Assembly (NCBI GenBank): GCA_030527925.1
Contig: JAUMZW010000009.1
Span: 1-64,000 of the forward strand
Direction of reading: 5' to 3'
Length of the DNA stretch: 64,000 bases
From: Streptococcus sp.
Lineage (GTDB): Bacteria; Bacillota; Bacilli; Lactobacillales; Streptococcaceae
Shown here: positions 8,276 through 17,207 of the stretch, one piece after another
Layout of the letters: the number at the start of each line of letters is the position of its first letter
How positions within the stretch are numbered: position 1 is the stretch's first letter
Notes under the pieces: model-generated
What the model saw: only the letters and a program-made list of their open reading frames with translations
Databases searched by the model: none
Told to the model about the DNA's origin: nothing
Position numbers and translations under genes: made by a program

Positions 8276-9397
8276 GTGGAAGAAACATTATTTTGTATTG
8301 GTTGTGGGTCTAAAATTCAGATTGAAAATAAGAATGAAATGGGGTACACTCCTCAATCAGCATTAAATAAAGGATTAGAGAGTGGGGAGCTCTATTGTCA
8401 GCGTTGTTTTAGGTTACGTCATTATAATGAAATTACAGACGTTAGTCTGTCTGATGATGATTTTTTGAAACTTTTACATGAGGTTGGCGATAGTGATGCC
8501 TTGGTTGTGAATGTTGTTGATATTTTTGACTTTAATGGTTCAGTAATTCCAGGATTAAATCGATTTATTTCAGGAAATGATATTTTATTAGTGGGGAATA
8601 AAAAAGACATCTTACCTAAATCTGTTAAGGAAAGTAAAGTGACAACTTGGTTAACTCAAAGAGCCCATGAAGAAGGATTGAGGCCAGTTGATACTATTTT
8701 AACAAGTGCTCAAAATCATCATGCTATTAAAGAGCTTATTGAAAAGATTGACAGTTATAGAGCTGGTCGGAATGTTTATGTTGTTGGTGTGACGAATGTT
8801 GGGAAATCAACTCTCATAAACGCCATCATTAGGGAAATTACTGGTGATAAGGATGTTATTACAACGAGTCGTTTCCCGGGAACAACTTTAGATAAGATTG
8901 AAATCCCTTTGGATGATGGTAGCTATATTTTTGATACACCAGGAATTATTCATCGCTACCAGATGGCTCATTATTTATCGGATAAAGCGTTAAAGTTGAT
9001 TAGTCCTAAAAAGGAAATTAAACCAAAGACTTATCAGTTAAATCCTGAACAGACTCTCTTTTTAGCAGGTCTGGGTAGATTTGATTTTGTTGAAGGTAAA
9101 AAACAAGGTTTCACAGCTTATTTTGATAATACATTAGATGTTCATCGAACAAAATTAGTAGGTGCAGATGAATTTTATAAAAAACATGTAGGAGAACTAT
9201 TAACACCACCTTATCATTCAGATTTAGCAGAATTTCCTAAGTTAGTTAAACATGATTTTGTTATAAAGGATAAAGTTGATTTGGTCTACTCAGGGTTAGG
9301 TTGGATTCGGATAAGTGCTTCAAAAGAAGAACCTGTTAAAATTTCAGGTTGGGCTCCAGAAGGAGTATCTGTCTTGCTTAGAAAAGCATTGATATAA
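8276..9397 (+). CDS. yqeH: YqeH, circularly permuted GTPase for 30S assembly
   Basis: Ribosome biogenesis GTPase needed for 30S maturation. A four-cysteine zinc finger (CIGCGS near 7-12, CQRC near 41) leads into a permuted G domain with motif order G4-G5-G1-G2-G3: NKKD near 107, then the P-loop GVTNVGKST near 171-179, TTSRFPGTT and DTPG. It starts with GTG directly after the yqeG stop, with AAAGGA upstream. Length 373 is normal. Confidence 0.94.
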   Translation: MEETLFCIGCGSKIQIENKNEMGYTPQSALNKGLESGELYCQRCFRLRHYNEITDVSLSDDDFLKLLHEVGDSDALVVNVVDIFDFNGSVIPGLNRFISGNDILLVGNKKDILPKSVKESKVTTWLTQRAHEEGLRPVDTILTSAQNHHAIKELIEKIDSYRAGRNVYVVGVTNVGKSTLINAIIREITGDKDVITTSRFPGTTLDKIEIPLDDGSYIFDTPGIIHRYQMAHYLSDKALKLISPKKEIKPKTYQLNPEQTLFLAGLGRFDFVEGKKQGFTAYFDNTLDVHRTKLVGADEFYKKHVGELLTPPYHSDLAEFPKLVKHDFVIKDKVDLVYSGLGWIRISASKEEPVKISGWAPEGVSVLLRKALI

Positions 9398-9426
9398 AGA
9401 AAGGCTAATTTTAGATTAGAGATATT

Positions 9427-9738
9427 ATGGCATTAACAAGTAAACAACGTGCATATTTAAAAAGTCAAGCTCACTCCATGAAACCAATTATTCAGATTGG
9501 AAAAAATGGTTTGAATGATCAGATAAAAACCAGTGTTCGTCATGCGTTGGATGCGCGTGAACTTATTAAAGTAACATTACTACAAAATACAGATGAAAAT
9601 ATTCATGAGGTTGCAGAAATATTAGAAGATGAAATTGGTTGTGACACAGTTTTGAAAATTGGTCGAATTTTAATTTTATTTAAACAATCAACAAAGAAAG
9701 AAAATCGTAAAATATCTACAAAAGTTAAAGAGATTTAA
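9427..9738 (+). CDS. yhbY: YhbY/CRS1-YhbY (CRM) domain RNA-binding protein
   Basis: A single CRM domain of 103 residues that binds pre-50S ribosomal RNA. It begins MALTSKQRAYLKSQAHSMK and holds the IQIGKNGLNDQ GxxG-type loop, the family's RNA-binding element. Position between yqeH and nadD is the standard order. It is followed by nadD within about 18 bases. Confidence 0.92.
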   Translation: MALTSKQRAYLKSQAHSMKPIIQIGKNGLNDQIKTSVRHALDARELIKVTLLQNTDENIHEVAEILEDEIGCDTVLKIGRILILFKQSTKKENRKISTKVKEI

Positions 9739-9756
9739 TTGTCAAAAGGAGGTTCT

Positions 9757-10389
9757 ATGGCATTAGAATTATTGACACCATTTACTGAAGTTAAGTTAGA
9801 AACGGAAGAAAAAGATAAAACTAGGAAGCAAGTTGGTATTTTAGGTGGTAACTTTAATCCTGTTCATAATGCCCATTTAGTTGTTGCGGATCAGGTAAGA
9901 CAACAATTAAGCTTAGATAAAGTATTACTACTCCCAGAATATGAACCTCCTCATATTGATAAAAAGACGACGATTTCAGAAAAATATCGTTTAGATATGC
10001 TTGAATTGGCTATTTCCGGGGTTGATGGTTTGTCAATAGAAACAATTGAATTAGAACGTAAGGGAAAGAGCTATACATACGATACGATGAAGCAATTGAC
10101 TAAAGAGCATCCGGATACTGATTTTTATTTTATTATAGGAGCGGATATGGTTGCTTACTTACCAAAGTGGTATCGTATTGATGAATTAGTGAAAATCGTT
10201 CAATTTGTTGGTGTACAACGTCCAAAATATAAAGCTGGAACTTCCTATCCCGTTATTTGGGTTGATGTTCCTTTGATGGATATTTCATCAAGTATGATAC
10301 GACAGCTAATACTAGAACATAAGACTCCGAATTACTTGTTGCCTAAGAGTGTTTTGGATTATATTAATGAAAAAGGATTATACAGATGA
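9757..10389 (+). CDS. nadD: Nicotinate-nucleotide adenylyltransferase
   Basis: Makes deamido-NAD from nicotinate mononucleotide and ATP in NAD synthesis. The nucleotidyl-transferase signature [12 protein letters not shown] is near residues 24-35 and ISSSMIR near 176-182. The frame opens further upstream at a TTG, but AAAGGAGG at 9745-9752 sits just before the ATG at 9757, so I use that; length 210. An N-terminal extension of about 20 residues before the Rossmann strand is usual in streptococci. The next gene overlaps by 4 bases. Confidence 0.94.
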   Translation: MALELLTPFTEVKLETEEKDKTRKQVGILGGNFNPVHNAHLVVADQVRQQLSLDKVLLLPEYEPPHIDKKTTISEKYRLDMLELAISGVDGLSIETIELERKGKSYTYDTMKQLTKEHPDTDFYFIIGADMVAYLPKWYRIDELVKIVQFVGVQRPKYKAGTSYPVIWVDVPLMDISSSMIRQLILEHKTPNYLLPKSVLDYINEKGLYR

Positions 10390-10976
10390 GTTATTCTGAT
10401 TTTGGGAACTATACACGATCAGAGCTTATTAAAAAAGTCAAAGAGCGTGTGTCAAAAAAACGATATGAGCATATGTTGGCAGTTGAAAAAGCAGCTTTGT
10501 ATTTAGCAGAAAAGTATGAAGTAGATAAGGATAAAGCTGGTCTAGCTGCTTTGTTACATGATTATGCTAAGGAATTACCTGATGAGCTTTTTCTCGATAT
10601 GATTGAAAGAAAAAGATTAGATCCTGAATTGAAAAAATGGGGAAATAATATCTGGCATGGGTTGGTAGGAGTGTACTTTATTTCGTCGGAACTGGGTATT
10701 AATGATAATGAGATCCTAGAGGCGATCGCTCTTCATACAACCGGTTCAAAAGATATGTCGGATTTGGATAAAGTGGTATACCTAGCAGATTATATTGAAG
10801 GGAGCCGTAATTTTCCAGGAGTAGATGAGGCAAGAAGACTGGCTGAGATTTCTCTTGATAAAGCGGTTGCTTATGAAACAGCTCACACGATATCTTATCT
10901 TGTCCAAAATGGTATACCAATTTATCCCAAAACATTGGAAACGTACAATGAGTTTATAAAATATTTAAACGAATAA
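10386..10976 (+). CDS. yqeK: YqeK, HD-domain diadenosine tetraphosphatase
   Basis: HD-superfamily hydrolase; YqeK proteins split Ap4A symmetrically into two ADP. The metal motif is the HD pair in [10 protein letters not shown] near residues 57-66, with earlier [13 protein letters not shown] and later [23 protein letters not shown] blocks as in the family. It is coupled to nadD by an ATGA overlap, so NAD making and Ap4A removal are co-translated. Length 196. Confidence 0.92.
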   Translation: MSYSDFGNYTRSELIKKVKERVSKKRYEHMLAVEKAALYLAEKYEVDKDKAGLAALLHDYAKELPDELFLDMIERKRLDPELKKWGNNIWHGLVGVYFISSELGINDNEILEAIALHTTGSKDMSDLDKVVYLADYIEGSRNFPGVDEARRLAEISLDKAVAYETAHTISYLVQNGIPIYPKTLETYNEFIKYLNE

Positions 10977-11056
10977 GATATGTTTCATTTTAAGTTTATT
11001 TTTGAGATAGTGTAGAAAGTGTGTGTTCAAGATAAAATAGAATGAATGAGGAAAAA

Positions 11057-11410
11057 ATGAAAGAAATTGAATTATTAAAGTTAGTTGTTCAAGCTGCTGA
11101 TGAAAAAAGAGCTGAAAGTATTATTGCTATGGACTTACAATCGTTAACTAGTGTAGCGGATTATTTTGTCATTTTAAGTGCAACAAATAGTCGTCAGTTG
11201 GAAGCTATTGCTGATAATATTCGTGAGAAAGTTAAGGAAGAATGTGACATTGCTAGTCATGCAGAGGGAGATAGTAAAACTGGATGGGTTCTTCTTGACT
11301 TGAATAGTGTGGTAGTACATATTTTTTCAGAGGATGAAAGGGACCATTATAATCTTGAGAAGTTATGGCATGAGGCTCCATTAGTTGATATTGAAACGTT
11401 TTTAAATTAA
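11057..11410 (+). CDS. rsfS: Ribosomal silencing factor RsfS
   Basis: RsfS (Iojap/YbeB) binds ribosomal protein uL14 on the 50S subunit and blocks joining of subunits during starvation. The characteristic core [19 protein letters not shown] is near residues 24-42, with [12 protein letters not shown] and the late [10 protein letters not shown]. An in-frame ATG at 11042 exists, but GAGGA lies just before the ATG at 11057 and homologues start there, so I use the inner start (117 residues). Last gene of the ribosome-assembly cluster. Confidence 0.9.
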   Translation: MKEIELLKLVVQAADEKRAESIIAMDLQSLTSVADYFVILSATNSRQLEAIADNIREKVKEECDIASHAEGDSKTGWVLLDLNSVVVHIFSEDERDHYNLEKLWHEAPLVDIETFLN

Positions 11411-11414
11411 TAAA

Positions 11415-11442
11415 AAGGGACTGAGAAAATACTCAGTCCCTT
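11415..11442 (+). terminator. Strong hairpin after rsfS, weak T-run
   Basis: A perfect 11-bp stem (AAGGGACTGAG with CTCAGTCCCTT) and 6-base loop, 5 bases after the rsfS stop. There is no real T-run after it (TTATCAAT). It may be a leaky terminator or a stabilising and processing element before the methyltransferase gene, which has no clear promoter of its own. Confidence 0.55.
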
Positions 11443-11474
11443 ATCAATAGATAAAAAGAGATAGGAGAGTAGAA

Positions 11475-12209
11475 ATGTCGACATATGAAACTTTTGCAAA
11501 AGTATATGACAGTATTATGGATGATAGCCTATATGATAAATGGACTGATTTTAGCCTACGTCATTTCCCAAAAGACAAGAAAAAATTACTTGAATTGGCT
11601 TGTGGAACAGGTATTCAATCGGTTTATTTTAAAAAGGCTGGATTTGATGTAACAGGTCTTGATTTAAGTCCTGAAATGATTAAATTGGCACGAAAACGAG
11701 CTTTAGAAGAAGGAGAACCCATTAATTTTCTAGTAGGTAACATGTTAGATTTATCAGGTCTTGAGACTTATGATTTAGTGACCTGTTATTCTGATTCTAT
11801 CTGTTATATGGAAGACGAAGTTGCCGTTGGAGATGTTTTTTCACAAGTTTATCAACACTTAAATCAAGGAGGTGTATTCATCTTTGATGTCCATTCTATT
11901 CATCAAATAGATGATGTTTTTCCTAATTATAGCTACCATGAAAATGCAGAAGATTTTGCATTTGTTTGGGATTCTTATAAGGGAGATGCTCCACATTCCA
12001 TTGTTCATGAATTATCTTTTTTTGTTAAGGAAGAGTCAGGTTTGTTTTCACGGTATGATGAAATTCATGAAGAACGCACATATGAGTTGTTAACTTTTGA
12101 TATTCTACTTGAAGAAGCAGGATTTAGAGATGTTGAGGTATATGCTGATTTCAAGGATAGGGAACCTAGTGTAAGTTCAAAACGTTGGTTTTTTGTGGCA
12201 AAAAAATGA
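11475..12209 (+). CDS. Class I SAM-dependent methyltransferase
   Basis: A 244-residue Rossmann methyltransferase. SAM-binding motif I is [17 protein letters not shown] near 37-53, motif [12 protein letters not shown] near 60-69, and a motif IV-like [12 protein letters not shown] near 97-108. Substrate not identifiable from sequence. It always follows rsfS and precedes tmcAL in streptococci, and overlaps tmcAL by 4 bases (ATGA), so a link to RNA or translation is possible but unproven. A TAGGAG ribosome site precedes the ATG. Confidence 0.85.
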   Translation: MSTYETFAKVYDSIMDDSLYDKWTDFSLRHFPKDKKKLLELACGTGIQSVYFKKAGFDVTGLDLSPEMIKLARKRALEEGEPINFLVGNMLDLSGLETYDLVTCYSDSICYMEDEVAVGDVFSQVYQHLNQGGVFIFDVHSIHQIDDVFPNYSYHENAEDFAFVWDSYKGDAPHSIVHELSFFVKEESGLFSRYDEIHEERTYELLTFDILLEEAGFRDVEVYADFKDREPSVSSKRWFFVAKK

Positions 12210-13306
12210 AAGTAACGGGAATTATAGCAGAATTTAATCCTTTTCATAACGGTCATAAGTATCTTTTAGATCAAATAGATGGATTAAAGATTGTAGCCAT
12301 GTCTGGTAACTTTATGCAAAGAGGAGAGCCAGCTCTTGTGGATAAGTGGACAAGAGCTCAAATGGCTGTGGATAATGGGGCTGATATTGTTGTTGAGCTA
12401 CCGTTTTTAGTATCTGTGCAGGCTGCGGATTATTTTGCACAGGGTTCAGTTGATATTTTAGATAAATTACAAATTGACCAACTTGCCTTTGGTACTGAGG
12501 ATAACACAGATTATAACAGACTAGCTCAAGTATATGAACAAAAAGAAGCTGAGATGCTGGCGTTTTTAGAAAGTCAACCAAATCATTTGTCTTATCCACA
12601 AAAAAACCAGGCTATGTGGGAAAGTTTTGCCGGTATTCAATTTTCAGGTAATACACCCAATCATATCTTGGCATTAGCCTATACAAAGGCTGTTGCAAAA
12701 AAGGATATCCACCTATTTCCTATTCAAAGACAAGGTGCAGGCTTTCATTCAATAGAAAAAAATGTTTCCTATGCATCTGCGACGAGTTTAAGGAAGCATA
12801 TTAAAGATAAAGATTTTGTGAATAAGTTTACACCTTCATCAGCTTTAATTCATAGTTGTCCACAAGTTTCTTGGGATAACTACTTTGAATTGTTGAAATA
12901 TCAGATTTTATCTCACCAAAATTTAAAAGATATTTACCAAGTGAATGATGAGATGGCTTCAAAAATGAAACAGGTTATTAAAGAGACTAAAACATTTGAG
13001 GATTTAGTAAATTCTTTAACAACAAAACGTTTTACTAAAGCACGTGTCAGACGTTTGCTAACTTATGTTTTGATTAATGTTACTGAGGAAGACTTGCCTC
13101 AAAAGATACATATTTTGGCTTTTTCAAAAAATGGTCAAGACTATCTATCGACGTTAAAAAAAGAAGTTCCTTATATTTCTAGAATTGGTAAAGAACCTTG
13201 GGATAGGATAACTCAAAAAGCAGATGCTATTTATCAATTGGGGGATACTGGGATTATAGAACAAAATTTTGGAAGAATTCCGATAAAAATAAAAAAAAGA
13301 TGTTGA
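12206..13306 (+). CDS. tmcAL: tRNA(Met) cytidine acetate ligase TmcAL
   Basis: Activates acetate with ATP and adds it to the wobble cytidine (C34) of elongator tRNA-Met. The nucleotidyltransferase N-terminus [16 protein letters not shown] is at residues 5-20, with [10 protein letters not shown] and the late [15 protein letters not shown] block of the family (formerly DUF795/YlbM). The frame extends upstream, but the ATG at 12206 overlaps the methyltransferase stop and fits homologues; 366 residues. The MerR-type promoter begins at its stop codon. Confidence 0.9.
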   Translation: MKVTGIIAEFNPFHNGHKYLLDQIDGLKIVAMSGNFMQRGEPALVDKWTRAQMAVDNGADIVVELPFLVSVQAADYFAQGSVDILDKLQIDQLAFGTEDNTDYNRLAQVYEQKEAEMLAFLESQPNHLSYPQKNQAMWESFAGIQFSGNTPNHILALAYTKAVAKKDIHLFPIQRQGAGFHSIEKNVSYASATSLRKHIKDKDFVNKFTPSSALIHSCPQVSWDNYFELLKYQILSHQNLKDIYQVNDEMASKMKQVIKETKTFEDLVNSLTTKRFTKARVRRLLTYVLINVTEEDLPQKIHILAFSKNGQDYLSTLKKEVPYISRIGKEPWDRITQKADAIYQLGDTGIIEQNFGRIPIKIKKRC

Positions 13307-13333
13307 CTCTGACGTTACGTCATATTATAGACT
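13303..13333 (+). promoter_or_regulatory. MerR-type promoter with dyad operator
   Basis: TTGACT (13303-13308) and TAGACT (13328-13333) are separated by 19 bases, the long spacer typical of MerR-activated promoters. The spacer holds the inverted repeat TGACGT-T-ACGTCA (13310-13322). A 17-base spacing to TATAGA (13326-13331) is an alternative reading. The dyad directly precedes the MerR gene, which suggests autoregulation. Confidence 0.65.
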
Positions 13334-13353
13334 AATAGGTAGAGAGGAATACT

Positions 13354-13638
13354 ATGAGAACAGTTAAAGAAGTCAGTTTTTTAACAGGGGTCAGCGTTCG
13401 TACCTTGCATTATTATGATGAAATTGGATTGTTGAAGCCTGTCTATATTGGAGATAATGCATATCGTTATTATGATGAATCATCAATTTTTAGATTAAAT
13501 GAAATCTTATTTTTTCGTTCTTTAGGTTTTCCACTCAAACAAATAAACTTGTTATTAGAAATGAGTGAGAATGATTTAAAAGATACTCTTGAGAAACATA
13601 TTAAACAGCTGAGATTCGATAGAGAAAATTTAGATTGA
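13354..13638 (+). CDS. MerR-family DNA-binding domain, N-terminal part of a split TipA-type regulator
   Basis: Residues 1-94 are a complete MerR winged helix: TVKEVSFLTGVSVRTLHYYDEI, GLLKP, YRYYDESSIFRLNEILFFRSLGFPLKQI and the start of the dimerisation coiled coil. The frame then meets a TGA at 13636-13638. The same frame continues after the TGA through LILKTEALLKGG into the TipAS-type domain at 13684. A CGA-to-TGA change (Arg in the expected LDRLI run) would explain this. As it stands the product is a DNA-binding domain with a shortened coiled coil and no ligand domain. A GAGAGG ribosome site precedes the ATG. Confidence 0.75.
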   Translation: MRTVKEVSFLTGVSVRTLHYYDEIGLLKPVYIGDNAYRYYDESSIFRLNEILFFRSLGFPLKQINLLLEMSENDLKDTLEKHIKQLRFDRENLD

Positions 13639-13683
13639 CTCATTTTAAAAACAGAGGCATTATTAAAAGGAGGAATTCACAAT

Positions 13684-14076
13684 ATGGGATTAAATACAAT
13701 TGGTAAAGAAGAACAAGCTTTATTAGAGGATGAAGCCAAAAGGCTTTATGGTGATACACAGGCATTTAAAGAATATCAAGCCAAACAAGAATCTGACAAG
13801 ATGAAGGCTCAAGAAGGATTAATGTTAATTTTTAAAGAATTTTCTAGCTTGAAAGATTTATCTCCAAACCAACAGCAGGTTCAAGAAAAAGTTAAGGACT
13901 TTACAAATTATATTACGACAAATTTTTATACTTGTAATGATAAGGTTTTGACTAATCTTTTACAAATCTATCAAGAGCATAAAAGATTTCAAGAAGTTGT
14001 TGATAATGAGTGTGGAATAGGAACGCTTAATTTTGTTGTAGATGCTATTTCTAATTACCTAGAAAATAGAAGATAA
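13684..14076 (+). CDS. TipAS-type ligand-binding domain, C-terminal part of a split MerR regulator
   Basis: A 130-residue helical protein matching the TipAS antibiotic-recognition domain: LLEDEAKRLYGDTQAFKEY at the start, then FKEFSSLKDLSPNQQQVQ and the FYTCNDKVLTNLLQIY block. It is in the same frame as the MerR domain, separated by one TGA and 15 codons. An excellent ribosome site (AAAAGGAGG, 13665-13673) sits 10 bases before the ATG, so it can be made as a free protein. In Streptomyces the TipAS form is also made from an internal start. Confidence 0.7.
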   Translation: MGLNTIGKEEQALLEDEAKRLYGDTQAFKEYQAKQESDKMKAQEGLMLIFKEFSSLKDLSPNQQQVQEKVKDFTNYITTNFYTCNDKVLTNLLQIYQEHKRFQEVVDNECGIGTLNFVVDAISNYLENRR

Positions 14077-14121
14077 AAAATAAATAGTTTAGTAATTATG
14101 AATTCTTTTTAATATAGTATT

Positions 14122-14149
14122 TTACCAATTCTTATCAAAGTGTTATAAT
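14122..14149 (+). promoter_or_regulatory. Promoter for yebC
   Basis: TTACCA (14122-14127), a 16-base spacer and TATAAT (14144-14149) with an upstream TG (extended -10), 58 bases before the yebC start. Confidence 0.55.
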
Positions 14150-14207
14150 TAATAAGATGAGCTTTTAAATTAAAAGTAAGAACAATCTATATCTAAGGAG
14201 AATTATA

Positions 14208-14924
14208 ATGGGACGTAAGTGGGCAAATATCGTTGCTAAAAAGACTGCAAAAGATGGTGCAAACTCAAAAGTCTATGCAAAATTTGGAGTTGAAATCTAT
14301 GTTGCTGCTAAACAAGGAGACCCAGATCCAGAGTCAAATTCAGCATTGAAGTTTGTATTAGAGCGTGCAAAGCAAGCTCAAGTACCAAAGCATGTTATCG
14401 ATAAAGCTATTGATAAGGCAAAAGGAAATACGGATGAGACTTTCGTAGAAGGTCGTTATGAGGGATTTGGTCCAAATGGTTCAATGATTATTGTTGATAC
14501 TTTAACATCAAATGTTAACCGTACTGCTGCAAATGTACGTACTGCTTATGGTAAAAATGGTGGTAATATGGGAGCAGCGGGTTCTGTTTCGTATATGTTT
14601 GATAAAAAAGGAATTATTGTCTTTTCAGGTAATGATGCGGATAGTATTTTTGAATTACTATTAGAAGCAGATGTTGAAGTTGATGACGTTGAGTCAGAAG
14701 AAGGTACAATTACAGTTTATACTGCTCCAACAGATTTACATAAAGGTTTAGAAGCTCTACGTTCAAATGGTATTACTGAGTTTAAAGTAACAGAACTTGA
14801 AATGATTCCTCAATCAGAGGTAAACTTGGAAGGAGATGATTTAGCAACCTTTGAAAAGCTAATCGATGCTCTTGAGAGTGATGATGACGTTCAAAAAGTT
14901 TACCATAATGTAGCAGATTTTTAA
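14208..14924 (+). CDS. YebC/PmpR-family protein (TACO1 type)
   Basis: A 238-residue three-domain YebC protein. It opens [20 protein letters not shown] and has the conserved [19 protein letters not shown] and [19 protein letters not shown] blocks. Family members have been described as DNA-binding regulators; more recent work ties YebC/TACO1 to translation through proline-rich stretches. The sequence cannot decide. AAGGAG precedes the ATG; the gene has its own promoter and terminator. Confidence 0.92.
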   Translation: MGRKWANIVAKKTAKDGANSKVYAKFGVEIYVAAKQGDPDPESNSALKFVLERAKQAQVPKHVIDKAIDKAKGNTDETFVEGRYEGFGPNGSMIIVDTLTSNVNRTAANVRTAYGKNGGNMGAAGSVSYMFDKKGIIVFSGNDADSIFELLLEADVEVDDVESEEGTITVYTAPTDLHKGLEALRSNGITEFKVTELEMIPQSEVNLEGDDLATFEKLIDALESDDDVQKVYHNVADF

Positions 14925-14929
14925 GAGAG

Positions 14930-14957
14930 ACGAGTGGTTATTTACCGCTCGTTTTTT
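14930..14957 (+). terminator. Intrinsic terminator after yebC
   Basis: Stem ACGAG-GG pairing with CC-CTCGT, 7-base loop, then TTTTTT. It starts 6 bases after the yebC stop. Confidence 0.78.
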
Positions 14958-14972
14958 GTATTATTAGATTTG

Positions 14973-14999
14973 TTATAGGTAATTATTATCATCTTGATA
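14973..14999 (+). promoter_or_regulatory. CmbR-type CYS-box
   Basis: TTATA-N9-TATCA-N3-TGATA. The streptococcal CmbR consensus I recall is TGATA-N9-TATCA-N2-4-TGATA, so all three half-sites and both spacings fit with one mismatch in the first half. It ends 18 bases before the -35 of the following gene, the usual place for a LysR-type activator. Confidence 0.68.
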
Positions 15000-15017
15000 A
15001 TGTTTAACTATTAGTCA

Positions 15018-15045
15018 TTACTTTAAAAAAATGTTAAGATATAAA
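15018..15045 (+). promoter_or_regulatory. Promoter of the binding-protein gene
   Basis: TTACTT (15018-15023), 16-base spacer, TATAAA (15040-15045). The weak -35 fits a promoter that depends on an upstream activator bound at the CYS-box. Confidence 0.45.
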
Positions 15046-15068
15046 CTAGTAATAAGGAGGAATTATTT

Positions 15069-15911
15069 ATGAAATTCAAGAAAATTCTAGGAATTAGTAG
15101 TTTATTAGTCGCCTCAACATTGTTTTTAGCAGCCTGTGGTACTAAAAGTTCAACTTCATCTAATTCTTCTGACAGTAAAAAAGAGAATCTTACTTTTGCA
15201 ACAGTCGGTACAACAGCACCGTTTTCTTACGAAAAAGATGGCAAATTAACAGGATACGACATCGAAGTAGCTAAGGCTGTTTTTAAAGATTCTGATAAGT
15301 ATGATGTGAAATTTCAGAAAACAGTATGGTCATCTATCTTTACAGGTTTAGATTCTGATAAATTCCAATTAGGTGGAAATAACATTAGTTTTACAAAAGA
15401 ACGTTCAGAAAAGTATTTATTCTCTTACCCTATTGGTTCAACTCCATCAGTATTAGTGGTTCCTAAAGATAGTAGTATAAAATCATATGATGATATTGCA
15501 GGACATTCAACACAAGTAGTTCAAGGCACTACAACAGCTGCTCAATTAGAAGAATTTAATAAAACGAATGATAATCAGGTTGATTTGAAATATACGAATG
15601 AAAATATTACCCAAATCTTGACTAACCTTAATGAAGGTAAAGCAGATTTTAAAATTTTTGATGCTCCTACAGTAAATTCAATTATTAAATCACAAGGACT
15701 TGATAATCTTAAAACGATTGAGTTGACGTCAAAAGAGCAACCATTTATTTACTTTATTTTTAGTCAAAGTCAAGAAAATCTTCAAAAATTTGTGAATAAA
15801 CGTTTGAAAGAACTACAAAAAGATGGCACACTTGAGAAGTTAGCTAAAGAATATTTAGGTGGTAGTTATGTCCCATCTGAAAAAGAGTTAGTTATACCAA
15901 CTGCTAAATAA
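15069..15911 (+). CDS. Amino-acid ABC transporter substrate-binding lipoprotein, probably cystine
   Basis: Family 3 extracellular solute-binding protein, 280 residues. The lipoprotein signal peptide ends in LAAC with Cys23 as the lipid-anchored residue, followed by a Ser-rich linker. The core has FSYEKDGKLTGYDIEVAKAV near 50-68 and GGNNISFTKERSEKYLFSYP near 98-118. The upstream CmbR-like box and the resemblance to TcyA/TcyJ proteins point to cystine; this is inference. No permease or ATPase is adjacent, so it must work with subunits encoded elsewhere. It has its own promoter and terminator. Confidence 0.85.
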   Translation: MKFKKILGISSLLVASTLFLAACGTKSSTSSNSSDSKKENLTFATVGTTAPFSYEKDGKLTGYDIEVAKAVFKDSDKYDVKFQKTVWSSIFTGLDSDKFQLGGNNISFTKERSEKYLFSYPIGSTPSVLVVPKDSSIKSYDDIAGHSTQVVQGTTTAAQLEEFNKTNDNQVDLKYTNENITQILTNLNEGKADFKIFDAPTVNSIIKSQGLDNLKTIELTSKEQPFIYFIFSQSQENLQKFVNKRLKELQKDGTLEKLAKEYLGGSYVPSEKELVIPTAK

Positions 15912-15914
15912 TTT

Positions 15915-15946
15915 ATAAAAGAATCAGTATAAACTGGTTCTTTTAT
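15915..15946 (+). terminator. Intrinsic terminator after the cystine-type binding protein
   Basis: Stem ATAAAAGAATCAGT against ACTGGTTCTTTTAT with one wobble and a 4-base loop. The T-rich 3' arm serves as the T-run. Confidence 0.8.
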
Positions 15947-15974
15947 ATTAGACACAAGACTTTTTATCATGTGT

Positions 15975-15980
15975 TATAAT
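15975..15980 (+). promoter_or_regulatory. Extended -10 promoter for the glycan cassette
   Basis: TGTTATAAT lies 31 bases before the GT8 gene. No good -35 is visible. It is the only promoter-like site before the three-gene cassette. Confidence 0.5.
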
Positions 15981-16010
15981 AGAGTTAACTAAAAAAGAAG
16001 GGTTGAGAAT

Positions 16011-17207
16011 ATGAAAAAAGCTATCGTTTTAGCAGCAAATTATCAATACATTGACCAGGTTACTACTACAATAAAATCATTATTTTCCCATAATACTGAC
16101 ATTAATCTTTACCTTATAAACAGTGATTTTCCTACGGAATGGTTTGAAAATTTAAATCATCGTTTGAAACATTTTAATTCAGAAGTTTTTAACTGTAGGG
16201 TTTCATCGTTATCATTAGCTCAGTATAAAACTGACATTAGTTATACGGTATTTCTGAGGTATTTTGTTCCTGATTTTGTTAAAGAAACTAGAGCATTATA
16301 TCTAGATTGTGATATTGTTATTAAGGACAAACTTGATTGTTTGTTTGAGATGGATATGGAAAATTTTCCAGTTGCTGCGGTTAAAGACCAGGGAGCTAGG
16401 GTTTATTTTGCAAAAAATTTATTTAATGCAGGGGTATTATTGATTGATACTATTTATTGGAAAGAGAATCATATCAAGGATAGGCTGATAAGTTTAACTA
16501 ATGAATTACATGAAGAAGTTGATATGGCAGATCAGAGTATTTTGAATCTACTGTTTGAAAACAATTGGTTAGAGATTTCTTGGAAGTATAATTTCATCCC
16601 TAATCATGTTGATTTTATTGAAGATTATGATGATTCTAAAGCTGTCATTATACACTATTTAACTCATAGGAAACCTTGGGATATATTTGTTAAACAATTA
16701 CGACGAAAAGACTGGTGGTTATACAATGGATTAGATTGGTCAGAAGTCGAATTTATGAATTCAAACAAGGTAAACTTTAAGACATTAGATTACCAATTTG
16801 AGAATCCTTCTTGTTTCATCTTTACTAATTCTGGCGATATTGAAAAAATTGAAGAATTGATTGAAGCATTACCTAAAGTTACTTTTATTATTGCTTCGCA
16901 AGTTGCAGTTGGTGATTATCTTGCCAGACTTTTAAAATTCCCTAATGTTAAAATTTATTCAGCAATTAGTGATTTAGCATGGATTCAACGTTATTTAATT
17001 GAAACAACTTCATTGCTATTGGACATTAATTATGGTGAAGAAGTTGATAATATTATTTCGAAGTTTAATGAGGTTGGAAAACCAGTTTTTGCATTTGATT
17101 CAACGAAACATCAAGACCAAGGACAAAAGTTATTTAATAATGATAATGTTGATCAGATGGTTACAGCAATTGAGTCCTACCTTTTAGGGGGAGTAAAAAA
17201 TGGTTAA
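16011..17207 (+). CDS. GT8-family glycosyltransferase with C-terminal Rossmann-like module
   Basis: Residues 1-~255 are a family 8 glycosyltransferase: KAIVLAANYQYIDQVTTTIK at the start, the DxD metal site in LYLDCDIVIKDKLD near 97-110, and later FNAGVLLIDT and DQSILN. Residues about 263-390 form a second module (CFIFTNSGDIEKIEELIEAL, LLLDINYGEEVDNIISKF) clearly related to the N-terminal part of the next protein. Cytoplasmic, no signal peptide. It overlaps the next gene by 8 bases. Likely adds a sugar to a surface glycan or glycoprotein; the acceptor is unknown. Confidence 0.82.
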   Translation: MKKAIVLAANYQYIDQVTTTIKSLFSHNTDINLYLINSDFPTEWFENLNHRLKHFNSEVFNCRVSSLSLAQYKTDISYTVFLRYFVPDFVKETRALYLDCDIVIKDKLDCLFEMDMENFPVAAVKDQGARVYFAKNLFNAGVLLIDTIYWKENHIKDRLISLTNELHEEVDMADQSILNLLFENNWLEISWKYNFIPNHVDFIEDYDDSKAVIIHYLTHRKPWDIFVKQLRRKDWWLYNGLDWSEVEFMNSNKVNFKTLDYQFENPSCFIFTNSGDIEKIEELIEALPKVTFIIASQVAVGDYLARLLKFPNVKIYSAISDLAWIQRYLIETTSLLLDINYGEEVDNIISKFNEVGKPVFAFDSTKHQDQGQKLFNNDNVDQMVTAIESYLLGGVKNG

